From the NCBI RefSeq assembly GCF_000153345.1, contig NZ_CH724126.1:278774-342773 (forward strand): DNA of 64,000 nt, written 5' to 3'. The position numbers and the translations under genes were made by a program. The DNA is from Neptuniibacter caesariensis. Lineage in GTDB: Bacteria; Pseudomonadota; Gammaproteobacteria; Pseudomonadales; Balneatricaceae. This document shows positions 24,192 through 32,591 of this stretch, in pieces. Numbering within the stretch: position 1 is the stretch's first letter; each line of letters opens with the position of its first letter. The notes beneath the pieces were generated by a model. It did not search any database. It was not told the origin of the DNA and saw only the letters and a program-made list of their open reading frames with translations.

Positions 24192-26426
24192 TTATCCTTG
24201 CTTGGCTATATGCCCATCTAACCAGATCTCTAATGATTTCATATCCATAGGTTTACCGAAGAAATAACCCTGGGCTTCAAAGCAATTAAGGCCTTTGAGG
24301 CGACTGACCTGCTCTTGTGTCTCAACCCCCTCAGCAATCACTGACATGTCCAGATCCCGTCCAAGGTTTATGATCATTTCCGGAATATAGGTGCCTGCGT
24401 TCTCATTGGACATCTTATCGATAAACGACTTATCAATTTTAAGACGATCAAAGTGCAGCGTTTCGAGGTAACTCAGACAGGAAAAGCCGGTTCCAAAATC
24501 GTCGATAGCGACTTGCGCACCCAGATCATGGATCTGCTTCAGGGTGGCGCGGACAGTATCAATATCCATCATCGCCACCGATTCAGTGATTTCAAATTCG
24601 ACCTGATTTCGAGAAAGGTTGAATTTGTTCAGCTCAGTTTTAATGGTGTTGAGAAAGTTAGGGTGCCTGAACTGTACCGGAGAGATGTTGATACCCATCT
24701 GTAGGCCCAGAGCATAGCGATTCTCCAGATGTTCCAGATCCCGCAGGGCTGAACACATAATCCATTCACCCAACTGAACAATCAAACCTGAACTTTCGGC
24801 CACAGGGATAAACTGGTCGGGGGGGATCATGGTGCCATTGTGCGTTTTCCAACGAATCAGTGCCTCCAGGCCATTAATTTTACCGGTATTCAGATCTATC
24901 TGTGGCTGGTAAACCATAAACAGTTCATGTTCTGCATGGGCTTTGCGTAACCCTTGCAGCATGAGCATGCGTTGATGGGTTTCTTTCTCTATCTCATGGG
25001 TGTATTCAACGGCATCACCGCGGATAATGTCTTTGGCCCGTTTCAGGGCGATGTTGGCCCGTTTGATCGCATCATTTCCGCTAACGTTGGCATCACGCAA
25101 CACGTAAAAGCCCTGGGTCGTGGAGATGACGATTTCGTCACCAAATAAGGTGAATGGTTTCTCGACGAGTTCAGTGACCGTCTCTGGTGAGAGATTGTGT
25201 GCTGAGCCCATTATCCCAAAGGTGTCACCGGATACACGGCTTACAAAAGTACCTTCTGGCAGATTTTTAGTCAGCCGTTGCGCAACAAGCCTAAGCAGCT
25301 CGTCACCGGTATTGGTTCCCAGGGTATCGTTTATACCGCTGAAGTGGTCGATATCGATCAGGCAGATCAGCTGATCATCCGCGGCACTTGCCATCATCTT
25401 ATCGATGTACCGGGCGAACGAAACACGGTTTGGAATTCCCAGAAGCGAATCAAAGTAGGCGTAGTTATGTAAGCGGTCGAGGATCGTTGCATTGTCCAGG
25501 CAGACCGAAATGTTGCTACAGAAAACCTCTAGTAGTTGATGCTCGGTTTCTTCCAGTGCCCTATGCAGGTCAAGATAGAGCATCATGTCATCACGGAACT
25601 CACTGGGAAAGTAGAGAACACAATCAGAACCGCCGTCAACGCTGCGTCGCTTCATAGCAGCATCTAACAGCATCGCCATAATATTGGGGTCCTCGAGTAC
25701 CTCTTCATTCTGTGCAACGGATCGTTGCCCGGAGGCTGCGACCACGGCAAAGTCCGCCGTAGTGGGACCTTTCTGCTTATCATGGGAGCTTTTTATGCAG
25801 ATCATGCCCTCTTCGGGGGTACCTAATAGCGCAGCTAACTGGGTAATAATGCCGTTTGCTAATTCACGTATGCCGTGTAATGACATCAATTCGCTGGAAG
25901 CATGAACAATCTGTTCAAGGCCTTTTCTACTGGTATCTAGTGCTTGAATCTCAGAATAAGAGCGAATGGCTGCCGTGACAGAGGTATAAAGCCGGGTTCG
26001 GGTTAAATCGGCTTTATTTTTATAATCGTTAATATCGTATTTGAGGATAACCTCTATTTCAGGGGCATAGCCTGGCTGACCTGTTCGCAGGATAATGCGG
26101 GTGCTTTTACGGCCTAAATCCTCGCGGATCACCTTTACCAGCTCGAGACCTGCACTTTCAGTCTCCATGACTACGTCGAGCAGGATAACCGCAACTTCAT
26201 GAGTCTCTCGAAGAATTTCAGTGGCTTCTTTGGCGGAATATGCATGGAGTAGCTCTAAAGGCTGACCAAGGAACACCAAACCTTTTAAACCAAACTTTGT
26301 CGCTTCATGGACATCCCGATCGTCATCGACGACCAGTACTTTCCAAGGCCTTGAACTTAGTTGGTTTGCTGAGACAACATTTTCGTTACTCTCCTCTTCA
26401 GCAAAGACAATGAGCTCATCAGACAT
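24192..26426 (-). CDS. Response regulator DUF3369-GGDEF-EAL with degenerate GGDEF
   Basis: The protein has 744 residues from the ATG at 26426, preceded by GAGGG with seven bases between. A TTG start at 26432 is possible but unnecessary. The receiver has phospho-acceptor Asp in ILLDVVMETESAG (about residue 98), then a DUF3369 region, a GGDEF domain and an EAL domain. The GGDEF signature is replaced by SGDTF at about 399-403, so cyclase activity is probably lost. The EAL motif at about 521-523 (GLEALIRW) with DDFGTGFSCL and KIDKSFI is intact, predicting c-di-GMP phosphodiesterase. It is the first gene of an operon with a binding lipoprotein and a kinase. Confidence 0.93.
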   Translation of the reverse strand: MSDELIVFAEEESNENVVSANQLSSRPWKVLVVDDDRDVHEATKFGLKGLVFLGQPLELLHAYSAKEATEILRETHEVAVILLDVVMETESAGLELVKVIREDLGRKSTRIILRTGQPGYAPEIEVILKYDINDYKNKADLTRTRLYTSVTAAIRSYSEIQALDTSRKGLEQIVHASSELMSLHGIRELANGIITQLAALLGTPEEGMICIKSSHDKQKGPTTADFAVVAASGQRSVAQNEEVLEDPNIMAMLLDAAMKRRSVDGGSDCVLYFPSEFRDDMMLYLDLHRALEETEHQLLEVFCSNISVCLDNATILDRLHNYAYFDSLLGIPNRVSFARYIDKMMASAADDQLICLIDIDHFSGINDTLGTNTGDELLRLVAQRLTKNLPEGTFVSRVSGDTFGIMGSAHNLSPETVTELVEKPFTLFGDEIVISTTQGFYVLRDANVSGNDAIKRANIALKRAKDIIRGDAVEYTHEIEKETHQRMLMLQGLRKAHAEHELFMVYQPQIDLNTGKINGLEALIRWKTHNGTMIPPDQFIPVAESSGLIVQLGEWIMCSALRDLEHLENRYALGLQMGINISPVQFRHPNFLNTIKTELNKFNLSRNQVEFEITESVAMMDIDTVRATLKQIHDLGAQVAIDDFGTGFSCLSYLETLHFDRLKIDKSFIDKMSNENAGTYIPEMIINLGRDLDMSVIAEGVETQEQVSRLKGLNCFEAQGYFFGKPMDMKSLEIWLDGHIAKQG

Positions 26427-26585
26427 ATACAACCCTCAGACGACATGAATACTCTTAAGTTAAGCACAGATCTGGGAAAAAAAAGGAAAAATTCCCGTAT
26501 ATTAGTCATGACTCAAGTTACATTAATCTATCCTGAATTTATACGCCTTTCGCGGTTGGTGAGGATCATCCCTTAATAACGAATA

Positions 26586-27008
26586 TTATTGGTAGATAAG
26601 GCGAACCTGGCTGTCAAACATGCCCTCATTGATAGTCAGTTTTGCTTCATCAAATGAAGGTGCCGCCTGTTTACCCAGGCCTTGACTAAACCCATAGCCT
26701 TCCAGGGGAATACCTTCTTTCTCATTCAGCCTGCCGTCGTCATTTTCGTCATGATGGACAATCAGGGCATACTCGCCCACAGATAGGTTGGAGAAGCGGA
26801 AACGCATACTACCTTGAATTGCCTGCTGTATTGTCAGAACTTTAGCTTGATTCATATCGGCCGCAGCAAAGGCTTTGGATTGGCTAAATAGGGATACAAT
26901 AACTTTGCCTTTAGCGCTTCGGATACCATCAATCTGCACATCCAGGCTGCTGGCTGCTGTCTGGCAAGCCATTACGGATAGCATGAGCGGGGCTAGATAG
27001 GCTTTCAT
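26586..27008 (-). CDS. DUF2141 secreted protein
   Basis: This 140-residue protein has a signal peptide (MKAYLAPLMLSVMACQTAAS). The mature domain shows DUF2141 features: the IDGIRSAKGKVIVSLF strand, the central VGEYALIVHHDENDDGRLN loop, and a GIPLEGYGFSQG segment before the C-terminal strand. Such proteins look like beta-sandwich periplasmic domains of unknown role and often sit beside sterol-desaturase or carotenoid-type oxygenase genes. The ATG directly abuts the TAA of the Rieske oxygenase gene, making it the last gene of the TetR-headed operon. Confidence 0.85.
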   Translation of the reverse strand: MKAYLAPLMLSVMACQTAASSLDVQIDGIRSAKGKVIVSLFSQSKAFAAADMNQAKVLTIQQAIQGSMRFRFSNLSVGEYALIVHHDENDDGRLNEKEGIPLEGYGFSQGLGKQAAPSFDEAKLTINEGMFDSQVRLIYQ

Positions 27009-28145
27009 TTACTGCTCCATTTCCAGGTTAATAATGCTCTGGAAGTCTCTTACCGAGGCTTCCTGATTCTGTGCTGTCGGTCCCACTGAGAAATAGGGGG
27101 AATTCAGCGCTTTTTGCTGTTGCTCGCAAGCAAAAATATCTTCTGCCATGAAATCACCGCTCTGCATTGGGTCATCAGGAGACGTTCCTTCGGCGTATTT
27201 TCCTGACATGCTGGCAAAGGCATTGTTGCTTCGTTGGGACTGGCGGAAGTAAGCCCAGCCCGATGCTGGCATCACTTTAGTACGGGTGATAACGCGGGTA
27301 AGGTTGGGTGCCAGTGGAATAATGTGGAAAATTGACCAGCTACTTTCACTTGCGCCGATCCCCAGATTAGGGAAGATCAGCGGCACATAGGCCCCTAGTG
27401 GTTGCTCTTCGGTAAAATGATCTATCGGTGGTAACGGACTCATCTCTTTTAGGTTGTCGGCATACTTGTCAGTTAGGGGCTCATAAAATGCAAAATGTTT
27501 GCCGACGAAGCCACACTCCTGCTGCTGGTGGGCATACATATTCAAAGTTGCGGAATGAAGATGGGCTAAGTGGTATCCGTCTATATAGTTCTCAGCCACG
27601 ATTTTCCAATTAGCTTTGATCTCATGCTCTGTCGCGGAATCTGGGTCTTCTATGAGCTCCTCCACTCGATGGGGGCCGACTAAGCCTTTGATATCGCCAA
27701 GCCAGTCTGTCAACGGCTCAGGGGCCGGTTCGGGATGGACCCAGATCATCTCTTTCCATATTGAAACACTGGCCCTATGCAGCCCAAGCATCTTCTTATC
27801 CAGATCAGGGAACTCTTCACGTTGTTGCGGTACCGACAACAGATCACCTTCCAGAGAGTAACTCCAGTCATGGTAAGGGCAGGTTAAAGCTTTTCCTGCC
27901 TTACCACAGGTACGTAATAACTGGGTTCCACGGTGGCGGCATTGGTTATGAAAGGCTCTGATTTTCAGATCAGGGCCTTTAACTACGATCAGGTTGATTC
28001 GCCCGACCTGCACGGTCAGAAACTCCCCCGCCTCATTCAGGTCTGAGGTAAAGCCTGCAAACTGCCAGTTTTGCTCAAAGATTTTTTCCTGTTCTTTTTC
28101 AAACCATGTCGTCGATGTATAGGCGTCTTTAGGAAGATTGATCAT
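27009..28145 (-). CDS. Rieske non-haem iron oxygenase, alpha-subunit type
   Basis: The 378-residue oxygenase starts from the ATG at 28145, one base after the upstream stop. The longer frame to 28208 would overlap the upstream gene and looks artefactual. The Rieske [2Fe-2S] centre ligands are C69/H71 (CRHRGTQ) and C89/H92 (CPYHDW). The catalytic iron site is DGYHLAHLH with H192 and H197, plus a distal Asp not located here. The architecture matches ring-hydroxylating and choline/carnitine-type oxygenases. A separate reductase is needed and is not in this operon. Its neighbours, a sterol-desaturase-family protein and a DUF2141 protein, suggest oxidation of a lipid or quaternary-amine-type substrate. 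The substrate is unknown. Confidence 0.92.
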   Translation of the reverse strand: MINLPKDAYTSTTWFEKEQEKIFEQNWQFAGFTSDLNEAGEFLTVQVGRINLIVVKGPDLKIRAFHNQCRHRGTQLLRTCGKAGKALTCPYHDWSYSLEGDLLSVPQQREEFPDLDKKMLGLHRASVSIWKEMIWVHPEPAPEPLTDWLGDIKGLVGPHRVEELIEDPDSATEHEIKANWKIVAENYIDGYHLAHLHSATLNMYAHQQQECGFVGKHFAFYEPLTDKYADNLKEMSPLPPIDHFTEEQPLGAYVPLIFPNLGIGASESSWSIFHIIPLAPNLTRVITRTKVMPASGWAYFRQSQRSNNAFASMSGKYAEGTSPDDPMQSGDFMAEDIFACEQQQKALNSPYFSVGPTAQNQEASVRDFQSIINLEMEQ

Positions 28146-28146
28146 C

Positions 28147-29013
28147 TTAAGCGTCCTCAGATTTAGGCTTCCAGCCTGGCCCTTTAAATAGATAACTACA
28201 GAACTCACCGGCTCCCTTAGCTGATTTCAGATCTTTGTACAGTTTAGAAAACTCATAAAACTGCACGGTGATCGGGTTCTTACTGGTCATCTGCGTTGTC
28301 AGACCATATTTGGGTATCTCTTCCTCTTTCTGAAATGTGCCGAATAAACGGTCCCAGATGATCAGAATGCCAGCGAAGTTTTTGTCGATGTACTTGTCAT
28401 CGGAGCCATGGTGCACCCGGTGGTGGGATGGGGTATTAAGAATCCATTCAAGCGGTCCGAGTTTGCCAATCATCTCGTTATGCAGCCAGAATTGATAAGC
28501 CTGAACCAGAATCTCCGCAGCAAAAATCAGGATAGGGTTAAAGCCCATCAATACCAGAGGCAGGTGGAACAGAACGGAGACCACCGGATCAAACAGGCTG
28601 AAGCGGAACGCGGTAGCCGTATTCATCATGCCTGAGCTGTGGTGAACCGAGTGTGCTAGCCAAAACAGGCGGATTTTGTGGATACAGTAGTGCTCGATGT
28701 AATAGGTTAGGTCGGCGAGTAAGAGAACCAGCGCTGCGGTATGCATGTTGACGGGGATCTTCCATGGGATCATTTCATGGATGGTAAAGAAACCGTAGAC
28801 GGCAGCGCCGAAGATAAACATTTCAGACAAGTAATAGGGGATCTGGGTAACGCAACTGGATAAGGTTTCCAGCATACGCTCTCCTGTGAAACGCTTGGTG
28901 ACAACATCATTGAGCAGCTCTAAGGCCAGGAATGCCAGTGCAAATACCAGTACCCAGTCGTAAATATTGAACGACATGAATTCGATATAGTTAAGAAATT
29001 CATCAGTATTCAT
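28147..29013 (-). CDS. Sterol desaturase / fatty acid hydroxylase family membrane protein
   Basis: This 288-residue integral membrane di-iron protein has the histidine boxes of the family: HYCIHKIRLFWLAHSVHHSS in the middle and HHRVHHGSD near residue 220, with further histidines around HNEMIG. About four or five hydrophobic segments surround them. The ATG at 29013 is preferred, since TGGAG lies eight bases upstream. An in-frame ATG at 29037 would overlap the previous gene. Family members hydroxylate or desaturate fatty acyl chains, sterols, carotenoids or alkylglycerols using di-iron and oxygen. In this operon it probably works on the same lipid pathway as the Rieske oxygenase (inference). 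Confidence 0.92.
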   Translation of the reverse strand: MNTDEFLNYIEFMSFNIYDWVLVFALAFLALELLNDVVTKRFTGERMLETLSSCVTQIPYYLSEMFIFGAAVYGFFTIHEMIPWKIPVNMHTAALVLLLADLTYYIEHYCIHKIRLFWLAHSVHHSSGMMNTATAFRFSLFDPVVSVLFHLPLVLMGFNPILIFAAEILVQAYQFWLHNEMIGKLGPLEWILNTPSHHRVHHGSDDKYIDKNFAGILIIWDRLFGTFQKEEEIPKYGLTTQMTSKNPITVQFYEFSKLYKDLKSAKGAGEFCSYLFKGPGWKPKSEDA

Positions 29014-29026
29014 TATGGGTCTCCAC

Positions 29027-29623
29027 TCATTGAGCAACAGAGAGAAAGGCTGTTTGTGATTTCAGCTTATAGCGGTCGTCCAGCTGGTAAATCTCAAAAT
29101 CTGAACGAAACAGCAAAGCGTTGGCAGACGACTCCGCTCCACTCCAGACATCAATTACGCTGGTGTTTTTCTGCTTCAGGTAGGTGCCTGGAGAAATATC
29201 GATGCTGCTCCAGCTAGGCTTCTCTTCGCTTTGATTGGGGTAGCCAAGTACGACAGAAACCGTTTGATCGGTATCTGAGTACTCGCCAAATACCAGGTAG
29301 ACCCTCTTCGGCTTTTGAGGATTCAATACGGAGATCAGATCGGCTGATTCAAAACGATTCCAAAGCTGGATATATTGCGGCTCAAGGGGGCGCCGAAGAT
29401 CCAACACCTGCTGAATACCAGCGATATTCAGAGGGGTAAGTTGAGTCACTCTCTGTTTGTCAGCGGTCCCTTCTGATTGGCTGGAGGTGCCTGCAAATAA
29501 CGCGTTACCCTGGTTGTCATAGGGAAGGCTTGTCCAGATGATAAAACTGAACATCCCCATCACCAGCACAGCATAAAGCAGCAGAATAATTGGATTTCGT
29601 TTGGGCAGTTGGATGCTATTCAT
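29027..29623 (-). CDS. Membrane-anchored protein, possibly with GyrI-like effector-binding fold
   Basis: This 198-residue protein starts from the ATG at 29623, two bases after the stop of the 58-codon gene. An upstream in-frame ATG at 29668 would lie inside that gene. A basic N-terminus (MNSIQLPKRN) and one hydrophobic helix at about 11-33 anchor it to the inner membrane. The soluble part contains RVYLVFGEYSDTDQTVSVVLGY and SSIDISPGTYLKQ, which faintly recall GyrI-like small-molecule-binding domains. That similarity is weak and judged by eye. It sits mid-operon between the small membrane protein and the sterol-desaturase gene, so it may be an accessory to the oxygenases. Confidence 0.75.
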   Translation of the reverse strand: MNSIQLPKRNPIILLLYAVLVMGMFSFIIWTSLPYDNQGNALFAGTSSQSEGTADKQRVTQLTPLNIAGIQQVLDLRRPLEPQYIQLWNRFESADLISVLNPQKPKRVYLVFGEYSDTDQTVSVVLGYPNQSEEKPSWSSIDISPGTYLKQKNTSVIDVWSGAESSANALLFRSDFEIYQLDDRYKLKSQTAFLSVAQ

Positions 29624-29625
29624 GG

Positions 29626-29802
29626 TTATACCTGCCAGTAAAAGCAAGAAACGGCGACCGCAGTCCACAGCAAGATTAACAGCCAGTAGGCTGTAGGTTC
29701 CTGAGCGCGGTAAAACTCACGATGTAACCAAACGCTGCCCGCGTATAGATCGTATGCCACCCAAAGCAGTAGGGCGATACCAAGTATGCTAGTCCAGGCC
29801 AT
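29626..29802 (-). CDS. 58-residue two-helix membrane protein (small ORF)
   Basis: This short frame encodes 58 residues with two hydrophobic helices (about 3-20, ILGIALLLWVAYDLYAG, and 39-55, YWLLILLWTAVAVSCFYW). A polar aromatic loop WLHREFYRAQEPTA separates them. The ATG follows GGGAG with seven to eight bases between. The gene begins 12 bases after the TetR stop and ends two bases before the next start. The tight spacing in a six-gene operon strongly supports a real gene. I do not recognise the family. It may be a membrane partner of the desaturase or of the anchored protein next to it. Confidence 0.72.
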   Translation of the reverse strand: MAWTSILGIALLLWVAYDLYAGSVWLHREFYRAQEPTAYWLLILLWTAVAVSCFYWQV

Positions 29803-29814
29803 GTTTGTTCTCCC

Positions 29815-30396
29815 TTAGTTGGATAATGAGTTAATTAATCGTTGTGCGGCTTTGTAGGCGGGTTCCCGATATTGATCGTTGAGACCAATGGGTGCCAAGG
29901 AATCCAAATTGAAATACAGCGATACAATGCCAAATGCGACGGCGGAGAGATCTTCCGCGGAGTTCTGCGGAAAGTCGCGAGCGATAATCCCGGTGACATC
30001 ATCGGTAAAGCGTTTTAGCCATTGTTGCATCAGTTGCTGTAACTCGGGTTTCTGACTGGATGCAAAGATCAATGACTCAATCACCAGAACAAATTCAGGA
30101 TCGCTGGTTGCTTCGTGGAACAGACCTTCCAACAAGGCTTCTACCGCACCTTGAGGGGGAAGAATTTCAAGAAATGCTGACCATTGAGCATCTGACTGCG
30201 CGATCACTCGATCGGCCAGCATGGCGATCAAGTCATCGCGATTACCAACAAAGTGGCGAACCAGACTTCTCTGTAAGCCTGCCTCTTCGGCTATTCTTTC
30301 CAGGCTGCTACCTTCTAAACCAAAGCGTGCAACGCAGCGCTGGAAGGCCTGCAAGATCTCTTCTGTGCGTTCCTGTTTTTTGCTCGGACGACCCAT
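29815..30396 (-). CDS. TetR family transcriptional regulator
   Basis: The 193-residue repressor has an N-terminal helix-turn-helix (RTEEILQAFQRCVARFGLEGSSLERIAEEAGLQRSLVRHFVGNRDDLI, about residues 10-57). The all-helical ligand-binding domain that follows is typical of TetR regulators; the RHFVGNRDDL segment is reminiscent of BetI. It is the first gene of an operon running to the DUF2141 gene and is divergent from acpH. A 7-bp-arm inverted repeat and an 11-bp direct repeat upstream (30411-30469) are likely operators, implying autoregulation. The inducer is presumably the substrate of the oxygenases, which is an inference. Confidence 0.93.
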   Translation of the reverse strand: MGRPSKKQERTEEILQAFQRCVARFGLEGSSLERIAEEAGLQRSLVRHFVGNRDDLIAMLADRVIAQSDAQWSAFLEILPPQGAVEALLEGLFHEATSDPEFVLVIESLIFASSQKPELQQLMQQWLKRFTDDVTGIIARDFPQNSAEDLSAVAFGIVSLYFNLDSLAPIGLNDQYREPAYKAAQRLINSLSN

Positions 30397-30410
30397 CGTT
30401 GCCTCAATTA

Positions 30411-30469
30411 GTAAATTGTCATTGTTGGTAGTTTATTGTAGATGATTGTAAATTGTCAAATATGACAAT
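30411..30469. promoter_or_regulatory. Putative TetR operators between the TetR gene and acpH
   Basis: A perfect inverted repeat ATTGTCA-AATA-TGACAAT lies at 30452-30469. The 11-mer GTAAATTGTCA occurs twice, at 30411-30421 and 30448-30458, 37 bases apart. One copy lies just upstream of the TetR ribosome binding site and the other overlaps the inverted repeat. Confidence 0.55.
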
Positions 30470-30514
30470 AAACTTGTTCTGAAAAAATCTTCTGTCCTGA
30501 GGTAAGATTCGAAT

Positions 30515-31111
30515 ATGAACTATCTCGCTCATCTTTTTCTTGCCAAAGCTGATACCGAATCCCGGGTGGGAAATCTTCTGGGGGATTTCTCAAGAGGGGT
30601 GGATCAAACCACTTTATCACCGCGAGTTTATGCGGGTTTGCAAAACCACCGTTTGGTTGATCGTTTTACCGATCATCACCCTGAAGTTGCCAGGCTTAAA
30701 GGGTGTATTTCCAGGCAACGTCGAAGGTTTGCTGGAATCATGCTGGATATGGCATTTGACCATTATCTGATAAAGCACTGGCAGGTGTTTAGTGCTCGGC
30801 CGTTTGCAGATTGTTGCAAGGATTATTATGGCTCGCTGCGAGAAGGGCAGGTATTGATGCCTGAAAGGATGCAACAGGTCACTGCACGTGTAGCAGAACA
30901 TGACTGGTTTTCTTCTTACGCTACGCTGGAAGGTGTCGGTTTCGCGCTGGATCGTATTGCTGAACGTATTCGCTTTGCTAATAACTTTGCGGGTGCTGTT
31001 GATGAACTAAAAGTACTTGATGAAGAGATTGAAGCATCATTTCTGAGATTTATGCCTGAACTCATTGATGAAGTTCGTTGTCGTGGACCAGAGGTGGAAT
31101 CCGCGATTTGA
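30515..31111 (+). CDS. acpH: Acyl carrier protein phosphodiesterase
   Basis: The protein has 198 residues and full family length. The N-terminus MNYLAHLFLAK, the acidic-metal motif LLGDFSRGV, and the pattern NHRLVDRFTDHHPEVARLK with MLDMAFDHYLIKHW define AcpH (DUF479), an HD-like metal hydrolase. It removes the 4'-phosphopantetheine group from holo-ACP in the cytoplasm. The ATG has GAGGTAAG upstream with good spacing. It is divergent from the TetR gene, and the shared gap contains possible TetR operators. The symporter downstream begins 82 bases after its stop. Confidence 0.93.
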   Translation: MNYLAHLFLAKADTESRVGNLLGDFSRGVDQTTLSPRVYAGLQNHRLVDRFTDHHPEVARLKGCISRQRRRFAGIMLDMAFDHYLIKHWQVFSARPFADCCKDYYGSLREGQVLMPERMQQVTARVAEHDWFSSYATLEGVGFALDRIAERIRFANNFAGAVDELKVLDEEIEASFLRFMPELIDEVRCRGPEVESAI

Positions 31112-31193
31112 GCCAACATCGCGGTTGTGTGGAACCCTGCCCGTTTATCTTTGTCTTAGCTTCACAATTAACTCTTCAACTGGTGGATCTGCA

Positions 31194-32573
31194 ATGGAAA
31201 TCTGGCTGGCAGGTTTAGTCTCTGCTCTGGCACTTATCTCTGTACTCTTATCAAGACGTGTAACCCATGAGCAGGGTTTTTATCGGGGGCATTCTCAGGA
31301 TGGAAGAGCGCCTGAACTGCTGACCCTGATCTTTTCTCAGGTCACCACCTGGATCTTTGCCCGCTCCCTGTTAAACGCGGCTATTCTGGGGTTTTATTAC
31401 GGTATCTGGGGAGCACTTGCTTATGCTGCCTATTACCTCTCCTTCCTCACAGGTGGGCGTATCATTGATCATCTGCGCTTTGAGCAGGGCTATGACAGTG
31501 TTCAGGCCTTTCTCGCAGATCGCTTTGGTAGTTGGGGAACACGCTGTTATAACTTTGTGATCGGTGTTCGCCTAGTGAGTGAAGTCTTTGCCAACCTTCT
31601 GGTTATCGGCATTTTGTTTGGTGCCGCTGGAACGAGCTCATATACCTTAGCGGTAGTCGGCTTAGCTGCTGTAACACTACTCTATTCCATGTTGGGCGGG
31701 CTGCATGCTTCTTTGCGTACTGATTTCTACCAGATGGTGATTTTCCTGGTGGTGCTGGGCTTGTTGCTAGTCCTCGTTGCGGGCGGGGGGCACTACTCTT
31801 CTGAGTTGTTAAGTTTCAAACCCTTCGATATTTCAGAGCCTGGCCCAATCCTACTGGCAGTTGCACTGCTACAGGTGTGGAGCTACCCAATGCATGATCC
31901 TGTGATGATGGACCGCGGTTTCCTTGCCGATCGCGAAACGACACGCCGTAGTTTCCTCCATGCGGGCTGGATTAGCAGCCTTTGCATTATCGCCTTCGGT
32001 TCCTTGGGGGTCGTGGCTGGCAGTAATGCGCTGGATGGCGAGGATATGAATCAGGTATTGACCCGTTTGTTGGGTGAGGTCCCTATGTTCCTGTTTAGTG
32101 CGTCTTTAGTGATATCGGCCATGTCCACTCTGGATAGCACCCTGACCAGTTCGGCAAAAATGCTGGTGGTTGATATGCGTATTATGTCGGTTAACTTGCG
32201 AAATGGTCGCATAGCGATGGCACTGTTTATGCTGGCAGGATTAGCGATGGTGTTCCTGGGGAATAAGGACCTGTTCAGTGCTGTGGCGGTCAGTGGTACG
32301 GCTTCTATGTACCTGGTGCCTGTGATTTTCTTCAGTTTATGGGGGAATCGCAGAAATATCCCTGTTTGGAGTTATCTGGGCAGCTTTGCGCTGGCGCTGC
32401 TGGGCGCGCTGCTGTATTTCACTGAGTCCTCGGGGCATAGCCAGCTGTTAGGGGACGCACATAAATATACCAAGCTGTTATGGATCTGTATTGTTGTGAT
32501 GGTCGGTGGATGTCTGCTGTTTATGATTGGCGGAGCAACCGAGAAACAAGCTGAAGCTGTTGTTAGTGGTTGA
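31194..32573 (+). CDS. Sodium:solute symporter family protein
   Basis: This 459-residue membrane protein starts from the ATG at 31194 (MEIWLAGLVSALALISVLL). A longer frame to 31065 would overlap acpH and lacks a hydrophobic start. About twelve to thirteen hydrophobic helices follow the SSS/SLC5 pattern, including GFYRGHSQDGRAPELLTLIFSQVTTWIFARSLLNAA and the conserved SAMSTLDSTLTSSAKMLVVD segment (sodium-site helix). The substrate is not predictable. The downstream metallophosphoesterase-like gene starts 18 bases later and is probably co-transcribed. Confidence 0.9.
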   Translation: MEIWLAGLVSALALISVLLSRRVTHEQGFYRGHSQDGRAPELLTLIFSQVTTWIFARSLLNAAILGFYYGIWGALAYAAYYLSFLTGGRIIDHLRFEQGYDSVQAFLADRFGSWGTRCYNFVIGVRLVSEVFANLLVIGILFGAAGTSSYTLAVVGLAAVTLLYSMLGGLHASLRTDFYQMVIFLVVLGLLLVLVAGGGHYSSELLSFKPFDISEPGPILLAVALLQVWSYPMHDPVMMDRGFLADRETTRRSFLHAGWISSLCIIAFGSLGVVAGSNALDGEDMNQVLTRLLGEVPMFLFSASLVISAMSTLDSTLTSSAKMLVVDMRIMSVNLRNGRIAMALFMLAGLAMVFLGNKDLFSAVAVSGTASMYLVPVIFFSLWGNRRNIPVWSYLGSFALALLGALLYFTESSGHSQLLGDAHKYTKLLWICIVVMVGGCLLFMIGGATEKQAEAVVSG

Positions 32574-32591
32574 AGATTAAGAAGGTAAAAG

